A stretch of 64,000 bases of DNA from Dromiciops gliroides (Eukaryota; Chordata; Mammalia; Microbiotheria; Microbiotheriidae). The stretch is from assembly GCF_019393635.1 (NCBI RefSeq), contig NC_057862.1, positions 679,878,314-679,942,313 on the forward strand, in the 5' to 3' direction. Made by a program: the position numbers and the translations under genes. The notes under the pieces were generated by a model, which searched no databases, was not told the origin of the DNA, and saw nothing but the letters and a program-made list of their open reading frames with translations. This document shows positions 1 through 12,877 of this stretch, piece by piece. How positions within the stretch are numbered: the stretch's first letter is position 1; each line of letters starts with the position of its first letter.

Positions 1-977
1 ATCATTAGTGCTGAAAGCTCTTAGCTCAGCCCATGCCACTAATGGGAAAGTAACTTTTCTTCTCTGGACCTCAGTTTCCTCACCTGTAAAATTATAGGTT
101 GGAAAGGTTCCTTTAAAGCCTCAGATGTGATCATGCAAGGAAGGGCAGGGAAGACTGCTCAAGCCAAGAAGAGGACCAGGAGTCAACAAAGACACGGCCA
201 CTAGGTGGCAACATCTGGTCACATATGCAGAGAGGGCCGGGTCAGAGGCTTCTCTGGTTGGTATCTCTGAACTTTGGGCTTCTTGTTCAAGTGGAGCAGG
301 GGGTGGGCTTCTGCAGTGAGAATGACATCCACAGAGAGGTCACTCAGCTCAACCTTGGTCAGACAGAACAAAGCCCATCAGCACATGACAGAAATTGGGT
401 GAGTGCACAGGTGTCTGCTGTGGGAGACCCACAATGCCCATCATGGACAAATCTGAACAAGGACCATTCTCTACGCCTGCTTCCTAGTGCCCATCCCCCT
501 TTCTGGGGACCCAGAGCCCTGGAATTGGACTGAAAGTACCTGGGATCCTCTGGGCAAGTCACTTCCCTTCTGTTGGCCTCAGCTTCCCCAACTGTCAAAG
601 GACAAAAGACTTTAACAAGTTATTTTTGAACACTTCAGCTCTCTTTGTGACACCAGCAGCAGGCTTGGCACTGACTTTGGCACAGTCCACGCCTCTCTCC
701 TCTTTCCTCTCCCCACACCACCCTTCCTTCTGTCCCTTTTCCCCTGCTTAAGTTGTTCCTGAATTTGGTTGGAGGTGTTATTTCAAAGTGGTTCAGAGGG
801 GAATGTGGGGAGAGCTTGGCCTCTGCTACGCTCCTCACATTGGTTCTCTCCAACCAGCCCATGTCTCCTTCATCTTTTATATTCTAGGACCAGAAAGGGC
901 TAGTCTGCTAAGAAGTCTTGAATTCTGCTAGATATTAACCCATATATAAAACAAGCACATGGAGATATATATATATA
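1..977. other. Downstream flank with two short MIR-like pieces
   Basis: MIR-core phrases (CCTCAGTTTCCTCACCTGTAA near 45-110, TCTGGGCAAGTCACTTCCC near 550-600) are the only recognisable elements. No gene is seen. Confidence 0.4.
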
Positions 978-1200
978 GTTTCAGTTGTGTCTGACTCTTT
1001 GTGACCCCATTTGGGAGTTTTCTTGGCAAAGATACTAGAATGGTTTGACATTTCCTTCTCCAGCTCATTTGACAGAGGAGCAGACTGAGGCAGAGTTAAG
1101 TGACTTGCCCAGGGTCACACAGCTAGTCAGACAGGCTGGATCTGAACCTGTCTTCCTGACTCCAGGCTTGGTGCTGTATCCACTGTAGTACCTAGCTGCC
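978..1200 (-). repeat. Long-type marsupial SINE
   Basis: Reverse copy of the roughly 220-bp SINE: tail phrase GTGACCCCATTTGGGAGTTT, the CCATTTCCTTCTCCAGCTCA-like block, then the tRNA-like head ending CTAGCTGCC. A TG repeat abuts the head. Confidence 0.85.
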
Positions 1201-1228
1201 TGTGTGTGTGTGTGTGTGTGTGTGTGTA
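1201..1228. repeat. (TG)n microsatellite
   Basis: About 14 TG units directly next to the SINE head. Confidence 0.9.
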
Positions 1229-1498
1229 TAGAGGTAAATGTATGCACATCTATACACACTATACAAACAGATATTCATGAATGTATGGAGAATGAGAATC
1301 ATCTCTAGTGGAACCAACACTTAAGTGGAATAAATACTAAATATCAAAGTTTTCTAGTCCCTTCACTTTGTGATTGTGTTCAGTCTCAACTTGACTATTT
1401 CTTGCAGGCTCAATTCTGGTCACTTCCCTGCCCCCTCCCCCTTCTGCTGCCCTTAGGGATGCAGTGTAATTGAATGCAGCTTTAAGCACTATCATCTT

Positions 1499-1638
1499 TT
1501 TTTGGGGGGGGGGCAATGAGGGTTAAGTGACTTGCCCAGGGTCACACAGCCAGTGTCAAATGTCTGAGGCCAGATTTGAACTCAGGTCCTCCCGACTCCA
1601 GGGCTGGTGCTCTATCCACTGCGCCCCCTAGCTGTCTC
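1499..1638 (-). repeat. Short-type marsupial SINE with target duplication
   Basis: Reverse copy of the roughly 140-bp SINE. Flanking direct repeats TAAGCACTRTCATCTT at 1483-1498 and 1639-1654 differ at one base. A G-run next to the T-run marks the tail. Confidence 0.9.
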
Positions 1639-1654
1639 TAAGCACTGTCATCTT

Positions 1655-2179
1655 AAAAGATAAATACAGAGTAAAACCAAACTAGGCAGCATTTATGATA
1701 AAGAGGCCAGAAGCTTGAAAGTTTTACTTATGAAACTGATAAATGTCTTCGGGGAAAAAAAAAAAAAGATGGCTGTTTCTTATTCCATCTTATGCCTGGA
1801 ATGAATTGGAACCTTCCAAATAACTCATGTAGAAGTATCTTTATGCATATTGTTTATTCCTGGGGTTCAGAGAAGTGTAGCAAGCAAACCTTGGAATTTC
1901 TCCTCAGGGAATATTTGATTTTCTACTGTAGGCTAATTAAAACCTCCTGGACCTAATGGGCTGTGTGTACAAAGTTGCAGTTGTGTCTATCCCACCCTAA
2001 GACAGAGATACAGAATATAGGCATGGAATTCCAGAGTTCTGCTTATGAATTTGGGTTCTACTTAACTTGAAAATAGAGAAGTTAACTGTCGATGAAAGTG
2101 ATTTGCTTTAATTAGATGCATGCCACCCTGCCGTATCTCTGCCACCTAACCAGGATTCCAGACCACACCCAGACTGTAA
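1655..2179. other. No gene or clear repeat
   Basis: AT-leaning single-copy-looking DNA beyond the likely ENTPD4 polyadenylation site. It holds the most distal AATAAA candidate (minus, 1858-1853). Confidence 0.3.
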
Positions 2180-3900
2180 GTAATGACATGAACTTCTGCT
2201 TTATTCTCAGCATCCACCAATGTCCATTCATTCGTGTGTGCCAACACGGGGCTGCTACAATATGGAAAATGAAAGGATACAGGGATTTAGTGGAGATCCC
2301 ACCTCAAAGTTTTCTAAAACAAGGATTACTGACTTTGAAAGGAAACATCAATTTGATAAAGAACAAGTTTAATTTAAACACATCCCCTCATTGTCTACAA
2401 TTCCCAACAGTAAAACCCTACCATTTCAGCTCCAGGCTCCAGAATTCTTCTTCATTATTAGTCACATCACTTATAATAGTAAGAAGATGGTAGCATTGGC
2501 ACCAAGTGTCCCGAGTCACAGACAGAAATAGCCAAATACCTAACGTACTTTCATGGCATTGAACATTACCACACAAAGATGGAGTTGTTTTTTGAAAACC
2601 CATTTTTGTCATTTAGTCTCCCAAGTGTTACTCTTGTACCCTAAATTGTCTTGATTTTGAAATGTAAATACACCACAGCCAGCAGGTCAGAGGGGGGGAA
2701 ATGTCATCTCACCACTTTATAAATCTGTTACCACACTTCGATGGCCAAGCTAAGGTGGCTGTAAAACGATTTTTTTTTTTCACGATTCCCCACCCAGGGT
2801 CGGAACATAAAGCAAACCTCTGGCATGGCCCTGTCGGCTTCAGAAACCACATTCCCAGAAGGGCTCTCCACAACAGGACTGAAGTGGGGTCATGGCAGGC
2901 CCAAGGTGCTTTGTCCATTCTTTGGCTGCTGTCATTCCCCTCCTATTGAACTCTGCTCCTCCCTGCTCAGTCTGCCTTTTATTCTGTTTGCAAAACAGGG
3001 CCTCACTGCCAATCCTCCTTCTGACACAGCATGATAGACCACTAACTGAAGGTTTCTGTAAATAAATGTTGGTGGGAATTTCTACAGGAAAATCACATTT
3101 CTTAAATAGCAAAACCTAGAGCTATATGGATCAGGAACTCACAAGTGTTTGCTAATAGCCTGATGACCCCAGAAGGTCATAAACAAACCACAGCTGGGAC
3201 TTGTAGGGTGACACTCACCAGCCTTGGACCAGTCAGACCTAGTGAACTTTAGACCCTTAAAGAGATTTTTTGCAATGTGAGTGAGGCCAATGGGAAATGA
3301 GCATTGCTTCTACCGATAATGCTAAAAAACACTGGAATTGGAATGTAATATTTCCTATTTGGCACAAGGGAACTGATAAATTTTCCAATCACCAAATACT
3401 CCATTCTATTTTTTTTTAAATGTCATTAGAAGGAAATAAATCACTTTTTGCTATGCGCTTCCTGCCTTCTTAGGAAATCCATCTTGAAAATAACCAAGGA
3501 GCAAAGTTAGGGAGTGAAAGCCAGGAGGAAATAATGCTTAGGCCTGGCCTCTCAGAGGAGGGCACTGGAACGCTGGCTGACTTAGGCCCAAGTTTCCACC
3601 TTCAGCTGGATCTATGTGAAGCATGGATGCTCCAGGCAGGACCTTCCTGATAAAAGCAAACCTTGATAGACATGTTCGTCTTGGATGCTGGCCCAAATAG
3701 GGATTTGATAACTAAAGGACCAGAAGGCTCAGGTTTCACTGGCAAATGCATTCCATGGCACACCCCCGTGGTCAGTAGAAGAATGAAGCCCTTGGGGACG
3801 GACACAACTGATACCAAAGAGCAGGCAGGCTGTGGCCACATCTGGACTTGGCTATTGCTATGCACCCACAAAAGTCCTTGACATTCTTCCTTCTTCATGG

Positions 3901-4058
3901 TAGTTTTTTGTTTTGGTTTTGGTTTTGCGGGGCAATGAGGGTTAAGTGACTTGCCCAGGGTCATACAACTAGTGTCAAGCATCTGAGGCCAGATTTGAAC
4001 TCAGGTCCTTCTGAATCCAGGGCGAGTGCTTTATCCACTGTGCCACCTAGCCACCCCG
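3901..4058 (-). repeat. Short-type SINE, 15-bp perfect target duplication
   Basis: Direct repeats CTTCCTTCTTCATGG at 3886-3900 and 4059-4073 are identical, so the insertion is fairly young. It lies in the probable ENTPD4 3' UTR, sense to the gene. Confidence 0.93.
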
Positions 4059-5244
4059 CTTCCTTCTTCATGGAAGGAAGAAAACTGTCTGCTCTGCTGG
4101 TGGGATGATTAGCCTCAGCTTCAGCTCTGGGGACCACCTCCTTCCAAGCTGACCTAATCATCCCACTGCTCCCTTACTAGGGAGACTGCACCCCACGAGT
4201 CAAAGGTCCAAAGGTGCACCAGCATTTCTGAAGCCAAATCTAAAGGTACCATGAGGAAGTATCCCTGAGTTCTCTCCAGTATGAAATGCACAGCAATCAC
4301 CAACCCTTCAACTGGGGGTGGGGGGTGTTGGAGGCGAACGTTCTAGTCACTTTTGCATTTGGGGGACTTCCGTCTTTAGAGAATTTACATCAGGAGGGAA
4401 GACTGTGTCCTCTGCAATATTTCATCATATGATGTTTTTGACAACAGAGTGTTTCAGGAAACCTGACTTGAAAGTTCTCAAACTGTTGGGCAAACAGCCC
4501 AATTGCAAAATTCCATCCTTTCAGCTGACTTTAAACTCATGGAGAGGAAAAGCCAGTGACAACACAGAAAACAGAGATGTGCTGCCTGCCGATGGGCCTC
4601 CCGTGCAAGAGACTCTTCACTCTGGGCAGTGACCAGACTTTGCTACCTCCAACACTCCCAGTTTCTACCAGTGGGATTGTGCAGTAGGGAAGGCGCCCCA
4701 CACCACCTGGGTTTCAATTTGGTTTTCATTCTCAGGTTTTCCTTCAAATCCATTTTTTTCCTCAGAATGTCTGAAGCATCTGGACCGTGGGCTCATCCCC
4801 TCTAAGCCAGGGCCTACACTCTCCTTGCCTGGGTCTCTAAGAGCTTTGCGGATGTAGCCTCATTACAACAGGGGGAGAGCCAGCTCCCCCCACCCCCGCC
4901 CAGCTGATGTTTTCTATCTACAAACAGAGCTTTTGTGAGGGCCACTTTTAGTCAAGTCTCAAGGCATCAATTTAAAGGAGGAAAAGTGACCAAGGCCAAA
5001 GAAACCAGACAAACAGAGGACTTTTCTAAGTACGCCGGGTCCCTGTTATTAACCACCTCACTCTTCAGAGTGCCAAGCACTAAAAGAGCTTCCAGCACAT
5101 GGAGACAGGAGGGAGAAAGGGGTGGTCACCCTGTCAGTGAAAGATTGCAGCTTCTCACTGGAGGGGAGGGGAGGGGGGGAGGGACTTCTCTTAACACAAA
5201 TGAAACAATAGTGGTCTTAAAGTTTGTTTTCTTTTGGGTTTGTT

Positions 5245-5382
5245 TGTTTTTTCAGGGCAATGAGGGTTAAGTGACTTGCCCAGGGTCACACAGCTAGTGT
5301 CAAGTGTCTCAGGCCGGATTTGAACTCAGGTCCTCCTGAATCCAGGGCCAGTGCTGTCTCCACTGCGTCACCTAGCTGCCCC
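5245..5382 (-). repeat. Short-type SINE in the 3' UTR
   Basis: Reverse copy with the GTTAAGTGACTTGCCCAGGG and CACCTAGCTGCC landmarks, sense relative to ENTPD4. Confidence 0.9.
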
Positions 5383-5460
5383 CTCTTTTGTTTTTAAGAA
5401 AGAGTTCTAGCAGGGGAGGGCAGGTTTTCTCTATCCTCACTCAAATTCATCATAATTTTG

Positions 5461-5492
5461 TACACACACTCACACACACACACACATGCACA
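5461..5492. repeat. (CA)n microsatellite
   Basis: Imperfect ACAC run in the probable 3' UTR. Confidence 0.8.
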
Positions 5493-6012
5493 CACCCCAT
5501 CTATACACAAGAGTCAATCGACATTTCACACTTTATAGGTCTCTTCACTACCATTTTAAAGCCTGTCAACACCTCACCCCCCCATCCTCTGTTTGGGCGG
5601 CTCAGGATTTTCAAACATCTTCAATGAAATTGCAGAATAGCAGGCCTGAAAAATAAATACGAAGCAAACACCCATTTCCCTCGTCAGGCTGAGGAGCTCA
5701 CTCCACAGTGGGAGGAAGAGGAATTACAGACTGTCCCTCTCCGTCGGCAGCAGGAAGTCTTCTTCAATCCCAAGGTGCTCCTCTTACCCCAGCCCGGCCC
5801 CAGTAGGAAAGTGCCCTTAGACCTTCCTGTCCCTAAGCAGTTTCCAAAAATAAGTAAACACCAGACTGCTGGGAAGGCAGGTCTTTTAAAAATGTGTTTT
5901 GCTGTTATTTGGAGGGACCAAATATGGAGAAAAAAATAGGGAGAAATGAGAAGAACCCCTGAGGCAAAAATGGCTTTTTCTTTTCCGAGTCCCCAGGCCC
6001 TCGTGCCCTGGC

Positions 6013-6241
6013 TCACAAGGCTCCAGAAATCTTCTGGGCTGGGAGTCCTTCCTCCATCCAGAGGGAGGCCGCCGAGCTGCTCCACAGCTTGCGCCGGTGA
6101 ATCCGCCGCAGGCGCAGCAGGTAGAGGAGGATGGAGAAGAGGACGACCAGGAAGCAGGCCGAGAAAAGGTAGTGGTTGTAGACGAAGGAGAAGCCTCGCC
6201 AGTGCGCGTGGCTGGCCCGGAAGGTCTCCTGCTGGATGTCT
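6013..6241 (-). CDS. ENTPD4: ENTPD4 exon 13, coding part (residues 541-616 and stop)
   Basis: Acceptor TTGGGCAG, stop TGA at 6015-6013. It encodes the C-terminal membrane span (about residues 563-583, YLFSACFLVVLFSILLYLL) and a short cytosolic tail rich in Arg and Ser. Other frames through this exon stay open because of base composition but match nothing. Confidence 0.96.
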
Positions 6242-9200
6242 CTGCCCAAACAGAGGGAGACAAATGGGAATCATCGTCAACATCCAGAGGAAATAAGGCT
6301 GATGGATTTATTCTGTAAAAATCTTAAATACCAGAATCTGAGAAAAACGGCGCCAGCAACAAACTCTCTGGAAGGCATCTGAGGAGATCGCCAAGATTTA
6401 ATTCACCCACGGAAGCCAATCAGGAAGAATCCCACACTTGGGGTCAACACTGATGGCACCAACCGATCATTTTCTACTCAGTGTTGATAAAAACTAGACC
6501 AGCCACTGAGCCACATTCACGGAATGGGTGGCAGACTGTCGGAGAAAGAAGGCGGGCTGGGGAGTCAAGTGGACCCAGAGAAGGGGGTAAAGCACCAGAC
6601 AAACCTTCAGCCATTTTCACCATTACCATTACACCAATCCCACTCCTCAGCAGGTGGGTGACCCTAGGCAGATCCTTCCACATCCCGAGCCTGTTTCTTC
6701 CTTTTAAAAATGGGCATCATAAAGCTTACACCGCCCACCTCAAGGGGATGCCATGTAGAGACTGTTCTGCTCACTGTCCGTTAACTGCTATGGTGAATTC
6801 TCTCTGCCCAATTTGGGAAGCATGAGAGAGGTGGCAAAAAAGAAAGTGAATCACACCATGACCATAATAATCAATAATAACTAACATTTAAACAGTGCCT
6901 ATTTTGTGCCAGGTACTGGGCTAAGGGATTCACTATTATTCTCTCATTTGATTCTTGCAATGGCTCTGGGCAAGAGGTGCTATTATTATTATCCCCATTG
7001 CCCAGATGAGGTAAAGTGACTTGCCCAAGACCCCACGGCTCACTAAGTGTCTGAGGCCAAATCTGAACTGCAGACCTTCTGGTTCTAGGCCCAGGGCTCC
7101 GTCCACCGTGCCACACACTCACCCATGAATTTAGGCCTTTAATCACTCCTGAGAAAAGGGGCCTCAGTAGGCAGGGCCCCTGGGGAAATAAAGGCAAAGG
7201 GCTGATTTCCAGTCACCTGGCTTTCCTGAGTGTTCTAGAACTTTGCTAAGCCATCCCCTGGGAGCGAGACGAAGAACTAGAGACTCCGTTATCCTGGGGA
7301 ACACGGCCTCAGGAGGAGGCCCAGGCCTGGCTGAGCTTCAAGGGGCTAGAGCAACACATGGTTAGCAGAAGAGCTCGCTGTACCAAAAGAGCCAGTATCG
7401 AGGGCCTGCTGGAAGAGAGATGGTCAGGATTAGAGCTAGAGCATGGAGCCACATGGTGGGTGAGGGAGGCACCAAAGTCTGAGCCCCACGGAACTGGCCT
7501 CAGCTCCTAAACACACCCCTGCATGGGCCCCAGACCGAGGGCTGGAGAAGCTGATCAGGAAGGCCGAAAAGGGCAACCCTGCCACCCAAGTCAACACTCA
7601 TGGAAGTAGTAAGCATCAGGCACTTTTGTCAAGAGCACGAAGGGGAATAAGGGGATAGGCAACTCTCCGGACGGAAAGTGAGCACCAAAGAGAAGGATTT
7701 CTGGGCTTTGTTGGGCTGATGGAAATCCCTGGGCCCCAGCCCCACTTGCGGGCACCCCAGGCCATTGCCCAGGAATCTTGGTGACATACGTTTGCACTGG
7801 GGAAGGGCCCTCCACCACGTTCCCTCTGGAGTCCACTGGAGAGGGCGAGGCCAAGGTCACACAGCGCCCGCGTCTCCCTGGCCGTCCTGACCCCCAACTT
7901 CTCGCTCTGCCCTCTGTGGGAAAGCTGACTCAGTCTCAGCTGCTCCCGTGTCCCTCAGGCCTTTGCTCCTTCAGTTTCAGCCCATCTTTCTTCTCGTCCC
8001 TACCCTGGCTGCCTTATCAACGTCCTCACTAAACCACGGCCCCCTCCCATCTCCTAAGTTTGTAGCAGACCCAAGCACACCCAGACCGTACGCTCCAGGT
8101 GGGAAGGCACGGTTCTCACATCTGTCTCTCTCTTCGAGGCACCTAGTACAGCTCCCAGTACAGCACCTAGCACAGCACCTAGTACAGCTCCCAGGACAGC
8201 ACCCAGTACAGCACCTAGTACAGCATCCAGCACAGCACCTACTACAGCACCCAGCACAGCACCCAGGACAGCACCCAGTACAGCACCTAGTACAGCATCC
8301 AGCACAGCACCCAGCACAGCACCCAGGACAGCACCCAGTACAGCACCTAGTACAGCATCCAGCACAGCACCCAGCATAGCACCTAGTACAGCACCCAGCA
8401 CAGCACCTACTACAGCACCCAGCACAGCACCTACTACAGCACCCAACACAGCACCCAGCATAGCACCTACTACAGCACCCACTACAGCACCCAGCATAGC
8501 ACCCAGTACAGCACCCAGTACACCCAGATCCTTAGTAAATCATGACCAGCTGCCTGTCAGGAATGGCATCTGAACCTGGCTCCTTCCCGACTCCATTCCT
8601 GGGTACTCTGCACTATGCCAGGCTATAATTAGCAGGAGCTGTCATCGGCTCTCAGCTGTGTGGGTGAGGAGCGAGCACTAGGACCACAGGAATAAAAGTG
8701 CTGCGATCAGCTCTCCCTGGGGCCCAGGCAGGAAGTGAGGGCACCTTTGATGAAACAGTCAGCAGATGGCATGGCGAAGAAGAGAGGCGCAGAGCCCAGG
8801 TAAGGGAGGAATTGGGGCTGCACTAGGGCTCTTGGGTCTGCCCAGGGTAAAGTGATCTTGGATGCCCGAGCTACCCTGGGGTCCAGGACAGCTCCCCTGA
8901 ATAATGAAGCCTAGAACTGTCCAGCTGATTGGTCAGGCTGAGCTCACTCCCCTTCTCCCACCCCAAGGAAAGGGGAAAAAGGGGTGTCCAGGGGCAGGCA
9001 CCAGGATGATGCCTTAGCAAGAGAACGTGGATAGCCAGCTGAGAGCAAGTGTGGAAACCAACTGGGAGGTGCGAGGCATAGCTGACAGAGGGGGTGCAAA
9101 GTGAGAACCTGCTGCTCATGCCTGCCCAGAGCCAGCCGCTCACAGACGTGTCACAGGACACCCTGGGAATCCGTGACCTGCATACGCTGCAAGAACGTCT

Positions 9201-12200
9201 CCCAAGAAGCAACGTTTCCTTTGTGTTCTCACCCTGACGGCAAAGAAGCAGTGTTCCCCCATCTCAATTAGCTGCCCTACCTCAAAGGTAAAAACCGGGT
9301 TCTGTACAGGATTGCTCCCAGTGTCCACTGCACTTCCTTGTCATAAACCTGCAAGGCCGTCTTTAAATTGCTATAATTAACTGGAAATGAGAAGCCTCTG
9401 TGAAACACCTCATACATCCAGGCCGACTTAAAGCACTGATACCTACAAGTCAAAAGAGGAAACAATATTCAGTTGGACTCATCTGTCAGGGACAAGAAAT
9501 AACCTGCGAGGGGCCTAAGAGCCGCCCACCTAGGCCAGTTCTCCCTGACTCAGCTTTCACAAGTGACCGTCCTGGACAAGCTCATGCCCCTGCCCCGACT
9601 CCCTGCATCGTGGTGGAGGCCGAGTACAAGGGCATCCCCCATAACGGCTCTTCTGGAACGCCTCCCTCTCGACCCTGCCAGGGCCCTCTCATTCCAAACA
9701 ACCCTCCCTGACGTGGGGCAAACCACACTTATCCCCAGGTGGGCTTCGCATATTTAAACTTGGGCTTCCCCACTCACTTCAGCCGATGGAGGTCAGCGTG
9801 AGAGGCATACAGTCCCTGGTCGAAGCGTTCCCGCAAGATGGACCACTTTGTGGCACAATAATCCTAGAGGAAAACCATTGGAGAGACTCAATTGCCACCT
9901 GCCACGAGCACCTAAACCGTGCACCCGCTCTAAGCCCTGGGACTTGGCTAAAGAGCCAGTCGCTTCAAACTGGGCTTCGGCTCACCCTGAAGGCCCGGCC
10001 CAATGTGAGGCAGGCCCCTCCTGCCCTGCTAGGCCTCCCCCGAGACTTCCCAGGCCCCATGCCCACAGAGATTGCCCCAGGGACAGCAGCACAGGCAGCA
10101 GGCGGAGGCTGGTTACCGTTCCCCCAGAATACAGGGAACAGGCCCCTCCTTCAATCCATTACCTTGGCAGCTTTAATAAATTTAGCAGCATTGTAATCTC
10201 CCCCCATTCTTAACACGTCCTCAGTGCAATAGTAGAATTCTGAAAAGCCATAGAATTCACTGTTCTGGAAGTGAACTGGAGGCTGATAGACTCCATTGAG
10301 AGAAGTCTGGGTCTCATTTGTCTTGTTCATGAACGGCTGGAGAGTCTTCCGGCACAGGGTGAAGTCTCCAGTTCCCCGCAGGTACATGGTTTGCCCATTC
10401 TGCTGAATTTCATCCTGAATGTCCAAGGGCAGGCAAGGGTCCAGATACGGAGTATCAGAAGTTAGGCCTGTCTGCTTACTCAGGAGCCTGTGAAAAGAAA
10501 CATTCTTGATGACTTCTGCACAATTACTCAAGAGAGTTAGAATTCACATTTACCTAGAACTCTGAGTTGTGCAAGGTTTCCTAGAAATGACTGGAACGAA
10601 GGACAAAGCATTTATCAAATATTTACTGCGTCAGGCACCATGTAAATACTGTTATCCCCATTTGGCAGATGGGATCACACAGCCAGTAAAGGAAAGAGCT
10701 GCCCATCAATCCAAGAACTCCTGGGCCAGTACCTTGCTGCCCCACACAGTCGATGCTGGAAAACTCTTTTGGACCAATGACATTCGGTCCATAGCTAAGT
10801 AATCGAAGCCCTGGGCAACTTCTAAGCTGCCCAGCTAACATGGGCAGCTCTTTTGGCTGCTCCTTGTCCCTTCGGGTCATTTATAAATGGACAGTAAATT
10901 ATTAAGAAGGGTTTGTCAGGGTAGCCACGTGGCGCAGTGGATAGAGTGCCGGCCCTGGAGTCAGGAGCCCTGAGTTCTAATCTGGCCCCAGATCCTTGAC
11001 ACTTACTAGCTGTGTGACCGTGGGCAAGTCACTCAACCCCAACTGCCTCACCAAAAAAGAAGTGTCTGTCAACGTGATTTGGAATATTTGACATTACCCT
11101 TGAGGAGGCTTTGTGGGAGGCCAGGCATAAGAATCACAGACCAACATGTGTGGATAGGTTGAGGCCAGCAATGCTGGAAGGTGTGGCCACCTCAAGGAGA
11201 CCACGTTTCTATCCAAGTAACCAAGTGTCACATTCAGCCCCAAGAGAAGACAAACCACTGCACATCACGGTATGATTTTAGCTGCTCTATAGCTAAAGGA
11301 CAGAGGACCACTGCCCATTCATCAGACAAACCAAATCAACCTTCCTGACCCCAGAACAAGACAATTTTACCAAGACTTCTGAGTCCTCTGGATTTCTCTA
11401 AGCTCTTTGTTTGAATGGATCCTTTTCTACAGCTGAGTTATCTTAACTGAGGCCATTTGCAATTACAGAATTTCAAAGGACTGACATTCTGTAATATAGT
11501 TACCACTACACTATCAATTAAAAGCAATCAGGTGGGGGCAGCTAGGTGGTGCAGTGGATAAAGCAAGCACTAGCCCTGGATTTAGGAAGACCTGAGTTCA
11601 AATCCGACCTCAGACACTTTACACTTACTAGCTGTGTGACCCTGGGCAAGTCACTTAACACTTAGTGCCCTGCAAAAAAAAAAAAAAAAAAAGCAATCAG
11701 GCTCCACAATCAATACACAGTGACAGTGGGCTGAAAAGGACACAGAGTGCTCTCCTGTATGGCTACAAGTGTACGGCTTCACTTCCATGATGACCTCCCC
11801 TCAGGGAGCTTAGATTCATTACCAGGACTCGATGCACAGAAACACAATGTGAGAATGTACAGGATGGATGCACACACCACTCTCTTTGGGCTTGGGAAGG
11901 GCACAGGAGAGGGTCTGTAACAGGCGTTCAGCTTCATGAACCAATCAACACCCTTTAATTTCCTTCGTCAACTAAGAAGATCCCTTTGAGCTGACATCAA
12001 CATCAGCCCCATGGGGGGGCAGAGGGCGAATGGGGGACACAGCCAGAGAGAAGGAGACAGAGACCAGAGTGCACAGACAAGCAGTAGATCCACAACTGGG
12101 TAGCCCTTTATCGTGGCCTGCCTGGCGACTCCATTTTAGGCTCTAAACACAGCCACTGGCAAATGACACAGGTGGAGGTTCCACCGATGTGAAATCAGTT

Positions 12201-12202
12201 CA

Positions 12203-12239
<37 letters not shown>

Positions 12240-12844
12240 ATCCATATCCATTCTGTTACATGAGCCCCCTTCTTTTGCCTGGCTCCTTTTTAATGACCAA
12301 AGAGCCAGGTTTCTGGGTCTGAAGTGACTGCTGAGCACACTGTCTCATACCTGTTCTTTAGCATGGTGTTGGCAAATATGCTGTCTTCATATCTCTGCCG
12401 GGCTGCATTGCCACCAAAGCCAAGAAACGTGGCTACATACACTCTGTACACATGCTCAGTTCGATGGACATCACAGCCCAGGTTAAATTCAGCCAGCAAA
12501 TTTTTGGCTACTTCTTCCTGGAAGCACAAGGATAAAAAGATCTTACCACCAAGCAGAACAAACAAAAACAAGCAAAACAAAGCCAGCATGTGATGCTCAA
12601 TCTGTTTTCATCTTTGCTCTGGAGGAAACGTCCCTTTAGAACACACAGCTATCAAACCATCTTCCCTCCCCAGGGTGATGTTTCAGGCTTTGTGGTTCAC
12701 AGAGGTCCTGTCCAGCATGCAATGCATGAAGCAGTGCCTCTGGAACCCCAGCTGTACATAGTGGGCTGGGATGGAGAGAGGTGCATATATGCATGTGTGC
12801 ACGCGAATGCATGCACAAGCCTGCTCGAGCGAGTGTACACACGT

Positions 12845-12877
<33 letters not shown>

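Larger units (their letters stand above)
2180..6012 (-). other. ENTPD4: Probable ENTPD4 3' UTR (end uncertain)
   Basis: No coding exon is seen here. Minus-strand AATAAA hexamers occur at 2983-2978, 2205-2200 and 1858-1853. The 2205 site has a GT-rich stretch (GTCTGGGTGTGGTCTGG) downstream and is the best-formed, giving a UTR near 3.8 kb; the 2983 site would give about 3.0 kb. Two SINEs at 5245-5382 and 3901-4058 lie in sense orientation inside it. Confidence 0.5.

Noticed and set aside
5684-6283. 199-codon minus-strand frame overlapping ENTPD4 exon 13
   Set aside because: Out of frame with the spliced ENTPD4 CDS, which matches the known C-terminus; composition-driven.
7948-8497. Open frames of 143 and 147 codons on opposite strands (QHPAQHLV and LGAVLGAV repeats)
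   Set aside because: A 12-bp tandem repeat keeps all its frames open or closed by periodicity; no gene context, and it lies in an intron.
8139-8526. CRISPR-like regular array
   Set aside because: Units are 12 bp with no spacers in a vertebrate intron; an ordinary minisatellite.
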